64,000 nucleotides of DNA. Source: Semisulcospira habei. Taxonomy: Eukaryota; Mollusca; Gastropoda; Semisulcospiridae. Made by a program: the position numbers and the translations under genes. The DNA lies in NCBI GenBank assembly GCA_036245525.1, contig BTPG01000007.1:123186375-123250374 (forward strand), in the 5' to 3' direction. A model generated the notes under the pieces. It was not told the origin of the DNA. It made no database searches and was given only the letters and a program-made list of their open reading frames with translations. Of this stretch, positions 22,288-33,400 are shown piece by piece (the stretch's first letter is position 1; every line of letters begins with the position of its first letter).

Positions 22288-22359
22288 CAAGACGTTGCTG
22301 GCTCAGGACGGATTCCGCACTCATCTCAATCATCTTTTTGGTGATGATGACTGCGAGCA
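22288..22359 (-). CDS. candidate internal exon of the same - strand gene
   Basis: 72-nt segment bounded on the - strand by an acceptor (GTGATGTTTCAG) and a consensus donor (GTGAGT). It reads LAVIITKKMIEMSAESVLSQ and ends with one base of a codon; the next candidate exon (21072) opens with the two bases that complete it, giving QQRL-G-LTLG. A still weaker 33-nt exon could lie at 22800-22832 (acceptor TTCTTCGCAG, donor GTGACT), also in phase. I do not recognise the product. The phase match supports a real gene, but short exons are easy to find by chance. Confidence 0.35.
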
Positions 22360-22525
22360 CTGAAACATCACATACCAACAGAACTGATAGCCACGGAACA
22401 AATTGCAGATCACAGGGCATGCAGTAAGATTGATATAGCTTTAACCCTTTGGAGTTTGATCCAAGTGCTGCTGGAACCCTTGGACAACCATAACAATAAG
22501 AAATTGTCAAAATTCTGAAATCGTC

Positions 22526-22616
22526 CAACGAAGAAAGAAGCGCGCTTAGAAAAGACGTTCTTCGTTGGGATGTTCTCTGCATTTCACACGCTTGACAGTC
22601 ACATTTTTGGTCTGGA
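22526..22616. repeat. family M hairpin plus satellite-related module
   Basis: CCAACGAAGAAAGAAGCGC pairs imperfectly with CGTTCTTCGTTGG, followed by CTGCATTTCACACGCTTGAC as in the satellite half-monomer. Same layout as 46882-46990. Confidence 0.5.
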
Positions 22617-22939
22617 ATTTGTGAATATTCTGCCACGATTTATTGCCAGCGTAGGCTATATGTCTCATGCATGATACATCCAAAAGAAACACTTGACAAT
22701 GCTCACAGCGACGAAGCGCTTCTGAGAACACAAGCTGAGCAGGAAGATAACTCATTTCACGATGTTTACCAGTGCATTGTATTTAATTCTTCTAGTCACC
22801 GTAATACAAATCAATGCCGTATTTTACATCGACTGCGAAGAAATAAATACTGTACAATGATACACCCACAGTGAAACACCGTCAAGTACCCTACCCCAGT
22901 CTGCGCTTCTGAAAATCATACAGAGGCGGACTAGTTACC

Positions 22940-23110
22940 TACGTGGGAAGGAGGCGGGGGAGGGGGGGGGGGGGAACCTTGTTTTGGGACCTTTAGCCTG
23001 ACATTGACGGCAGGTCTCCCGACGTGCCAGATTTTCCCTCTATAGGCCGAAAAATCAAAAGCTGTGGGTGTGGGGGGTGGGGGGGGGGGGAAGAGGAGGG
23101 GGGAATGGGG
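22940..23110. repeat. G-rich low-complexity tract
   Basis: Several poly-G runs (22958, 23073, 23097) with little else. Confidence 0.8.
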
Positions 23111-23152
23111 CGCGCCAAGCGTGTGTGAGGACCTCTTGCACTTTCTCGCCAT

Positions 23153-23153
23153 A

Positions 23154-23202
<49 letters not shown>
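23153..23202. repeat. (AG)n microsatellite
   Basis: About 48 bp of AG. Preceded by CTTTCTCGCCATAGC, which recurs before the next AG run. Confidence 0.95.
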
Positions 23203-23204
<2 letters not shown>

Positions 23205-23260
23205 TACCAATCTCTGAGAAGGATGACATTCGCTCAGACGCACTTCAACTTCTCGCCATA

Positions 23261-23376
<116 letters not shown>

Positions 23377-23529
23377 GGGTGGATGGGTGGGGGTGGAGAG
23401 GGGGTGGGGTGGGGTCCAGACTACCAAAAAGAGACTGATATGAAATTTTAAAGAATTTTTGGCCTGGGATCCGCCTCTATCAAACCATTCCCCCTGTCTC
23501 ATGCATGTACGCTTATTTCGGTCTATCAT

Positions 23530-24090
23530 AAGACTCAGCATCACTGAACGGATACTAGTGAGGTTTCGTTTGAAACCAACGACTGCTAGTCGGCAACAAA
23601 CGAGACCGAAATCACGGCTGGTAAACCAGCGTGAACCGTTAGCCGCATAGACAATGGCCGCAAACATCTCCAAGTGAGGTTGAGACAACGTCTCCGGTAG
23701 GCAGAGACAACTCTCCAAACATCTCCAAGAGGCATCACGGGCTATAGATCCTCTTAGGGACAACACTCCAAATATCCACAAAAGGCATAGATCTTCTTGA
23801 GCCCAGTACTGAGCAGAGACAACAACTCCAAACATCTCAAAGAGACACAGATCCTCCCTCTTGAGCCCTGAGGGTTCAAGAGGATCTGCGCCTAGTCTTG
23901 GAGAGGTTTGTAGCGTTGTCAGTCGTCTCTACCTGTGTCTGGTTACCTCTGGGCTCGAGAGGATCTATGCCTCTTTGAGATGCTTGTCTATGCTTATGAT
24001 GCTCCTGGTTACCCGCCGCGATTTTGCTCTCTTGTTGAGTTCGATTTCGCTCTCACTAGTCGTTCACAGTCCGTCCGGCGTAGTCGTCGT
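23530..24090. repeat. large imperfect foldback
   Basis: Left half (ACTAGTGAGGTTTCGTTTGA, GGTAAACCAGCGTG, GCATAGACAATGG, CATCTCCAAG, GGTAGGCAGAGACAAC) reappears as diverged reverse complement on the right (ATGCCTCTTTGAGATG, TTGTCTATGC, CTGGTTACCCG, TTTCGCTCTCACTAGT). Its centre is a smaller hairpin at about 23826-23908. The 196-codon - strand frame at 23245-23835 lies across an AG run and one arm and is not credible. Confidence 0.55.
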
Positions 24091-24339
24091 AACCTCAGTG
24101 ACAGAGGTTTTACTAAACTGACGAACTTACCTCGTCCTTTAGATACATGTATCAACAGTGAGAGGATACTGGACTCGCTTTACTGCGCACAACTGTAACT
24201 GCCCTGTGTAACATGTATCGGCGCTGTCGGCATCGGTCAGTAATGGACAATCAGAGATTCCCGCCGCGTGCAAATAGAGGGGCGTTCCCCAGCGTCTTTG
24301 TGTTGTACCATTCGGTCTAAGCGCGACCACTCTGTTTTA

Positions 24340-24404
24340 GCAAGGCTGTCAAAGGGGGATTATTCTCTCCTGTCAGCGTCAAAATGGCGGCGTCCGGAAC
24401 GAAG
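24340..24404 (+). promoter_or_regulatory. likely NSRP1 start region
   Basis: AAAATGGCGGCGTCCGGAAC (24381-24400) contains a YY1-like ATGGCGGC and an ETS-like CCGGAA overlapping the proposed start codon. Such motifs are common at TATA-less animal promoters and first exons (established). No TATA box is visible. The transcription start itself cannot be placed. Confidence 0.4.
24384..24403 (+). CDS. NSRP1: NSRP1 exon 1 (start codon)
   Basis: ATGGCGGCGTCCGGAACGAA then donor GTTAGT. Encodes MAASGT plus two bases of a Lys codon completed by exon 2, giving MAASGTKYGLFIPKK, the same layout as the vertebrate N-terminus. Short, so the least certain exon. Confidence 0.7.
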
Positions 24405-27400
24405 TTAGTACGCTCTGATGTCTTTTTATTTCAATTTCAATTACTTCAGGGTGTCTGTTGACCATTCTAAGTACCTTCATTGGTTGTCTTCTTAATCATT
24501 TATCGTTTGGTTGGTTGTTATGATACTTTTACGTGTACATATATGCGCTAGTGATGGAATTTAGGTATGCCGCTCTGTGGTTCTTTGCTACCGGTGTCAA
24601 GTTCTTTGAACGTCTTCAGCTTCATTTTCATCAGGATGTTGTGGGAAGCCCGACAGACTGTAGCGAGGTGTGTGTCTGTAGTGATGTGTGTGCACGGATA
24701 ACATGCGATGATAAGTTGCTATAGTTTTCACAGCAGTTGTCAATTCTCATGAAAAAAAAAAATTGTTTACCAAGTCAGAAGGGTTCAGTGAAGTACTCTA
24801 AATGTATTAAAAAATTTGTAATTTCTTTACAGATATGGATTGTTCATCCCGAAGAAGACAACAAAAGGACCAGTGCTGACCCCAACCACCACAGGAAATG
24901 TATTTGGCGATGATTCAGATGAGGTGTGTAGACCCATGATACATCTCTTCAGCCATTCTGGTCTTTTATCCTCTCTCTCACTGCCTCATGTTGGACATGG
25001 TCCAACTGCAAGAAGCATAGATTCTCATGACTGCGGGAAGTCATAAGGATTTAGGCCGCTTTCTGAGACCACTTTGTGTCCATGTACTTTGGACACTTGT
25101 GGCATTTGGCCGTTCAGTGAACACAGATTTCAGAAACAAAATGTACTTACACTACAGTGGCAGGAAAGGGGTTAATGACTGTTTTCTTTCTGTTGAATGC
25201 TGAGCAGGAGGAAGAGGCAGCTGCTGTCAACCAGTCTGTCAATAGAGAGGCGGCCCGATCCAAAGTAAAGAAACAGGTATAGTTCTCTTTTTTCTTTTTA
25301 GTATTTGTGCCTTCCAGAAAGGCAAGATGCTGAACGCTGGGATTACAACTATGAGTGGATTTCCCCATTTGTTGTTGTTATTGTTGCTGTTTTGGTTTTT
25401 TTTAATTTTGTGAATTAAACATTGTTCACGCTGTACTTTCCAGTTTTGCATGCATGCACACATGAGGACAGTGCAAAATAAACATAAGAATACTCAATTT
25501 TATTTCATACAATAGTGTATCAGGGTGAAAAGGGTTAAAACTGACTGAGAATGGTAGTTTGCTAAACATTTTTTACTCCTGGTTTATGTGCCCTTATTTT
25601 AGGGGGATATACTGGATAAACTGTGCTTGTCATGTTCAGCCCGTCTCTTGCTGTAGTGTGTCAGAGCTTCACTACTGGCAGCTAAACATTTTTTGTTTCC
25701 ATTTCAGACGCAGCTTGAGATAGACAAGGCGTTGCAGGAGAACCCCAGTGTTTATGAGTATGACACCATCTACGATGACATACAGGCCACGAAAGTCTCC
25801 ACCAACACCAAAGAAGCCCACAAAGTTGACAAAAAGGTTTGTTGAACATACAATGTATGTTCTCTTGTCTCCTGTTTGCAAAAATTATTACACTTGTTTC
25901 ATTCCTCATTTACTTGTTTTGAAATGGCTTCTAGTCCTAATAGAACCACAGAAAGATGGATCCATTTTATTTTCACTTTCTGTGTTTAGTCATAATGCAC
26001 AACAGAAGGAGATGGATTGATCATGATAATTCAAGGGTAGTTACAGATTAACTTGGTGCCTGATGACACGAATGTTGTAGAGGGGGGTATGTGGGCTCTT
26101 TTCTCACGCACTCACACCCTGGGGTTCGCTTCCGTGAGGGTTGAGAAGAGGCTTAATTGAAGAACATCTTTTTATTCACAGCATCAAATCAAGGCTCTTA
26201 ATCAATGCCTTTAAGTCAATGATGCCACCCTGCAACAAACATTACAGGTCATAAGTATATATCATATACAATATAGCGTGAACGTACGTTCTAGCTATTA
26301 CTATTATCAAACTACCATAAATATACATACGCCGCTATAGCTTGAACATACATTCTAGCTATTGTCATGCAACCGAAATTACAAAAGAATGTACAGTACA
26401 AATCGGCTCTAAACAACGAATTATAAAAACAGACAGTCAAGTAAAAATAACAAAATGTTGTCTTGGCGGTCTGATTTCGAGTCGGTATGGCCTGGGCATA
26501 TCTCGTGAAGTGGTCAGTAATCACAAGGATATGCTGAAAGCCACTGGAAGACGTCTCCAGGCTCAAAAAGTCAATGCAAACTAGCTCCATGGGCTGACTG
26601 CTGCTGATGTTGACTAACGGGGCCTTCTGTCCAACAGCTTTCCTGCGTAAACATCGGGGGCAGTTCTTGCACCAGTCTTCAATCTGACTTGCCATCCGAG
26701 GCCACCAGAATCGCTCCTTTGCCAGTGCAGTCGTGCGGTCCCGGCCTGGATGGCCTATATCGTCATGAATCCCTTGCAGAGCGCGTTTGATGAATGCGGC
26801 AGGCAAGACTAACTGTGACTGCACCACTCCGTCGATTGTCGTCTCCTTGTACAGTGCTCCACGCTGCAGTCGAAAATGTTGCCAGTGTCGGTACATCGCT
26901 GAGTGCTCAGGCGTGCTAGGGAAGTCTTGTCGTCGAGGAATGCGCTTATTCCTGATGAGCCTCAGCCACAGACCTATTACTGGGTCGTCGTCCTGTGCTC
27001 GACGCCAATCCTTACATGTGAACTCAGCCATGTCTTGACCGTCAGGTTCATCAAGTACGTCCGCTACTGTCGCCGATAAGCAATGCGTCTCTATCACCGG
27101 ACAGCTGACAGCCGAACATATGGTGTAAATGGCCTCTGTGGACAACTCTTCCTCTTGTCCTTCGGTGTTGTGAGTAATCCTCGACAACGTGTCTGCGTCA
27201 ACATTATGTACACCAGGTTTATACTTGATGTTGAAATTGTACGCTGCCAGGGCCGCCAGCCATCTGTGGCCTGTCGCGTCAAGCTTTGCAGTTGTGAGCA
27301 CGTATGTCAGCGGATTGTTGTCCGTGTGAACGGTAAAGCGGGCGCCGTAGAGGTAGTCTTTAAACTTCTCTGTGACTGCCCATTTCAAAGCGAGGAATTC

Positions 27401-30400
27401 TAGTTTGTGGGCTGGATAATTCCGTTCAGATTTTCCTAGTGCTCTGCTGGCATAGGCTACAACGCGCTTGACGCCGTCCTGTTCCTGGTAGAGAACACAG
27501 CCGAGCCCTGTCCTGGATGCGTCGGTGTGGAGCTCGAAGGGCCTAGTGTAGTCAGCGTACCCTAGAACTGGAGGTGAGGACAGTATGTGCTTTAGTCGCT
27601 GAAAGGCCTCTTCCTCTTCATCTCCCCACATCCATGGCTTCTGGACATGCGGCTTTCGCTTCCCTCGCTGTTTCTTGGTTGGTACAGGCATGAGGACTGT
27701 CAGGGGCGCAGTGATCTTGGCAAAATCTTTAACGAACTTGCGGTAATAACCTGCGAACCCCAGAAACCTCCTTACTTCCTCTGGTGTTGTCGGTGTAGGC
27801 CAATCTCTTATGGTTTCTGTCTTTGCGGGGTCTGGTTCGATACCATCACATGACACAGCGTGGCCAACATAGACCACCTTGGCCTTGAAGAGATGACATT
27901 TCTTGGGTGCTAGCTTGAGACCAGCCTCACGCAGCCGTTGAAACACCAGCCTCAGGCGTTCTATGTGTTCCTGGTACGTCCGAGCGAATATGATGACGTC
28001 ATCCAGGTAGATGAGACATATCCGCATGTGGTACTCTCCTAAAATGTCTTCCATGAGTCGCTGATAGGTAGCGGGTGAATTCGTCAGTCCGAATGGGAGG
28101 CGGTTGTACTCGTAGAATCCGAGTGTACCGACAGTGAATGCAGTACGCTCTTTGTGTTTCTCGGCGATTTCAACCTGGTAGTAGCCGCTTTTCATGTCCA
28201 GGACACTGTAGTACTGTGATCCAGATAAGCAGTCCAGGATTTCTTCTATCCTTGGCAAAGCGTAGGAGTCGCGTATAGTCCTGCTATTCAGCTGTCGAAA
28301 GTCCGTGCACAGACGAAGGCGTGCATCTTTCCTTCGTGCTAAGACGATATTTGAAGACCATGGGCTGTAGGACTTGCGGATAATTCCACCTGCCAGGAGT
28401 TGCTGTATGTGTGAGCGGACTTCATCTAGCATCGATGGTGGTATCATGCGATGTTTCTGCTTGAAGGGGCGGTCGTCGCTGAGTTCGATCCGGTGGCGCA
28501 CCCTTGAAGCTAGGCCTACATCCTCCTCGCTTTTGGAAAAGATGTCCTCATACGCGGTAATCAGATCCTGTGCCTCCTTCAACTGATCCGGTGTTAAGTT
28601 GTCAGTGTCTATCTCAACGAGTGAAAGCAAATTTTCCTGCACCTCTTCAGGTAGATCCTCCAGCTCTGTGATGTCCACTGGCTGAACCTCACATAGAAGA
28701 GCCCTGGGCTCAAATGAGACCGTACGGGTGGACGTGTTCGATAGCGTGACCTCAACTGGACTCATCTCATTGTAAGCGTAGCTAATGAGGGTCGGATTAA
28801 GGTCGACGTCCGGGTCTACATCAGGATGGGGCTGGAGAAGGGCACACGTGCGATGGTATGGCTGCGATTTGTCTACCATTCCCCTCAAGGTGACTTGTTC
28901 GTTAGGGTGAAGTATCACACGTCTCTTCTCTGCCGATCGCACCACTGCTATCCTGTTGCAGTTCCTCAATAGTTGTTTCTCCTGAAGCGTGATGCTTTTC
29001 AGTGCCAGTTGCCAGGATGTCTGTCTGTCCGGGGTTTGTGTACAGCAATCATCAGTGCGCTGAGTACAGCTGTCCTTCACTCTGGTTAGGAAGTTAGTAC
29101 CCAACAGAATCGGAGTCGCAGCACTGTAGTCAGTCCCTGGCACGACGAGCAAAAGACAAGGGTGTACGGTGCTGCTGAGTCCTGTGGCAATCACATCCGC
29201 TTTAATGTAGCCAGAGTATGGTAGCGTCTCTCCATTAGCGCACTCAATCCGTAGTAGGTGTTCAACCTTTTGAAGTTCCAGATGGGTTAAGTGTTTCGCG
29301 TAGAAATCCTGTGTCACAGTCGATACGGCTGATCCTGTGTCTAACAGTGCAGATGTTTCAACACCTTCAACTTGGATTCCTGCTTCGTTAGGCTGACCCA
29401 CAAGATCATCCAATGACTCCTGGTCCATATTTTGGTATGCCTGTAGTTGGGGCTGGTACTGGCGGCCGCGCGTCTGCCCCTGTTCGCGGGCCCCTAGGGA
29501 AAATCCTGTTTCAGATGGTCAAGTCGTACTCTGCAGCCGATCCGCAGATGACCGTACTGCCCACAACGGAAACATCGGGGTCCTCTTGGGTAAGACTCTG
29601 CAGTTTGTCGGCGATATAAACCTCCAGCGCTTGATCCTCCGCGTGGTTGATTCTGGTGTTGAGTCCTGTTATCTGGTCCTGAAGTCTGCAGGTCACTTGG
29701 TCTGTCTCTGCCCACTGTTCCAACGTTGTTCCTGTCCAATTGCAGCTCCTTCACTGCGGCAGTCAGTTGGCGTAGGGCTGTTCTCACTTCGTCCAGTTCT
29801 GATTTCTCCTTTGTCTTTTCAGACACCGCAGATTTGCAGGAAGTGGCCGCTATGCTTTGTCTTGTGGCAGCTGGATGTTCTTTTTCCACCCGACGCAGCA
29901 TCATCCGCAGATCGTCAAATGTCTTGGCTTGGTTGTACTGGTATGCCGAGACATCCTTCAGTTCCTGTCGTATCCCTGACCACATTATATTCATAAGGGT
30001 TTCATCCACGCTTTTCTGCAGGGGTATGTTTTGTTGCTTTACATGCTCCAACAACATCTCTAGGCTACAACCCCACTCTGCGACCATTTCGGTTGGCTGT
30101 TGTCTTGCACCGTAGAGAGCAGCGAGAGCATCAGCCTCTGTCTGAATGTCACCATAGATGCTGTCCATTTTTGCAATTATGTTTGGGATAGACGACTGCG
30201 GATCCAAATGAGTGATAATGTGACCAGCTCTCCCCTGTAACGACGCGCGTATGGCATCTCTGATGTCTCGTTCTGGGTGCCCCTCACCTAATAGACTCTT
30301 CACTTGGTGCCTCCACACCGCGTAGTCCACTGCTGTTTCACCATTGAACCTCGTCAGCCAGGGTTTCCGTCCGATGGTTAGAACTGGTGGAGCTTGCAAC

Positions 30401-33400
30401 TGGTGGGGTGTACTGTTGGCGTGGGCTACGGTGCCATCACCACTGTCTTGTTCTGCAGCCGACTGGATGACGGGGGATGGAGACGCACCTTGTTCCATCT
30501 TTATTGGCTGACCCTGCGGGAGAGCTCTTACGTACTCCGTCATCCAAGCCTGTAGCTCTTCTTTGGTTCTGACCCTTGGTCTGGCTCCAAGTTGGTTGAA
30601 AATGTCCCGAAGTTCTGGAAAATCTTCAGCGACTACACCACCCTGTGCGCCGGGTGACTCCTCTGAGTCGGCCATTGTATCGAGGGGGACACTATCTACG
30701 GTGTAAACCCACTTAGGTATCACTAGAGTTTAGAACTGCAATACAGAACTATGAACCACCTCCAAATAAGATAAGCTTTGAGTGAATAGCAAAAAACCAA
30801 ACCCTTCAAATCTGGCTCTGTATCATGCACCTTATTGTGTCTATGCTCACCAGGCTATTTCGGTGGTGCTTATCCAAAGTCTAGACCACCTGCACATAAC
30901 TGTTAAACCACAAAAAGTGTTTCCAGTCTGAAGCTATATTTACATGCTTAATGCTTATGACTGAAGAGCTTAAGCGCATGGGGCAAAACACCAAGCCAAA
31001 GTCCAACTCTTCAAATAAAACGCTGAAATCAGTCACAAGAACTTAATTGATGATCCCAAAATATATGCTAAATCAAAAGAACATGTTCAGAAAAAAAAAA
31101 TGATCACACGATCTCGCACAAAAAAACGTAGACGTTTGCTCGTGCTAGGAAACGCATACCACACACTCACTGTACTTATCACATTACCAGGTACAGCGTG
31201 CTCGTCAGTCTCATTTTCTTCGAAACAGTTGCTGAACTGAAGTATGAACTAAAAGCTGATTTTGAAAGTAGAGGATATATCGTGCACGAAATGAGTGCCA
31301 ATTTACATCGAGCTATGACATGAGACTGGGCTTTTCCTTTTTTTCTAAGTCCAAAAGCTGTGAAACATTGTGATAAATAAGCTAAGTATCCAGTCTCGTG
31401 CTAATGTGACTCAACTGCTTTTATTCTCTCTCGCCCTGTCTTTTCTTTTCAAGTAAAAACAGACCGACGAACGCACATGACACTGCTATGCATAATCAGG
31501 CTAACCAACGCATGCACAACTAAATGAATACAAGGACTCTGCATAAGTGGTCAGTCAAAACAATGCAAAAGAAAAAAAGAAATTTCTCTTCTTTTGGTTT
31601 GCCCTGACTGGTGAACACACTAACACACTGACTAACGTATCACACTAACCATCACATGTGTAATAGCATATAAGACATAACCAGTCAACAAACATTTGGG
31701 ACTAGTTCAATATAAATCAGTAAGCAAGGACTGTTATGAAAACTATCAGCTAACTCCTAGCGAAGTCTAGAATAAGAGCAGCAACCAATGCCTAGATGTG
31801 GGAATTGCAACCCCAAATATCAAAAGCACCGATTGTCAGAAAACTGTTTGTGTCACACACTCAAAAAAAAAAAAAAAAAAAAAAAACATTTACATTTCTT
31901 TCAAAGACATATAACGTTTGCAATGTTCTCTTACAGTTTATGTTGGTGCAGTTATTCACACTATCTCAGCAAAAGAATATTAGCAAGTACAATGTGAGAA
32001 CAAAACTGAATGTAAACAATACTTAAAATAAGTTACATGCCAACTAACCCTGTAACCCAAGAGAGGTCATCCAGACATCCATTAGTGCAGCTGCGTGACG
32101 TCATCTGGGAGTAATGTCTGAGTCTTTCTCTGTAGAGTTTAGCAGCACAAGTGTCAATATGGCGTCCCCAAGTAAAGTATGTTGGAGACTAATATTCCGT
32201 AAAGCTGAGCAGCACTATATGAACACTACACAACTCCAAGAGCAACGTCTGTGGTGAATCACTTGACCGGGGAAAGCACGAACATCCGCCACGATACCAC
32301 CTCAGTCAGTCAGCTGGTTGATGTCGCCATCCTCCCACGCCAGGTAGATCGACCCCGTCACACTCCTCCTCACTGGTAATTCTGCAGGTTGGAGCCGTCA
32401 CGGACGTCGGTCGCCACACCGTCGCGGTCAGTCAGTTGATCCACGCCGCCGCCGTCGTCCGACGTCAGCAACTTAGGCACAGTTTGGCGCCTCTTTTCCC
32501 CCTGAAGCACAGACGCTGACGTTGCAGTCACTTGGCTGATTCGGCAGTTCAGCTCCTCTTCTCTCCCTCAGCACAGAAGATCGTTGGGCGCCATTGTTGT
32601 AGAGGGGGGTATGTGGGCTCTTTTCTCACGCACTCACACCCTGGGGTTCGCTTCCGTGAGGGTTGAGAAGAGGCTTAATTGAAGAACATCTTTTTATTCA
32701 CAGCATCAAATCAAGGCTCTTAATCAATGCCTTTAAGTCAATGATGCCACCCTGCAACAAACATTACAGGTCATAAGTATATATCATATACAATATAGCG
32801 TGAACGTACGTTCTAGCTATTACTATTATCAAACTACCATAAATATACATACGCCGCTATAGCTTGAACATACATTCTAGCTATTGTCATGCAACCGAAA
32901 TTACAAAAGAATGTACAGTACAAATCGGCTCTAAACAACGAATTATAAAAACAGACAGTCAAGTAAAAATAACAAAATGCAATAACAACATTTTTCAGTT
33001 AATGCAATATTCTATTACCTTAACAAATAACCAACATCTAGCTATTCAACATACCTTAGCAAAGTGTCAAAGGTGGTATAATGAAGGTCGACTGAATTTC
33101 ATATGATCTGATGCAGTCAAGTAACCAAACTGCTGTGTCTGACTGTCCAAAAAATGTCACAGCAGCTATAGGTGAATACAGTTCAGTCAAAGCTCATGCA
33201 CCTGACTGAAAACTCATGACAAAACATACCGCCCAAGATGCACTGGATTCTTGGAGCACTTATAGCTACATGCTGTCCAAACACAGAGTCAGGCAGCAAT
33301 ATTTATACATTTAGGCTAGAGCTAGGCACAATATACCTCTATGCTTTCACTGACTAAACTGTTCTAACTTACAGTGAAACCTGTCTGGTATGCAGTGCAG

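Noticed and set aside
24139..24330. Ankyrin-like WGTPLYLHAAG on the - strand
   Set aside because: Only a partial match to one ankyrin repeat, with no second repeat and no exon borders.
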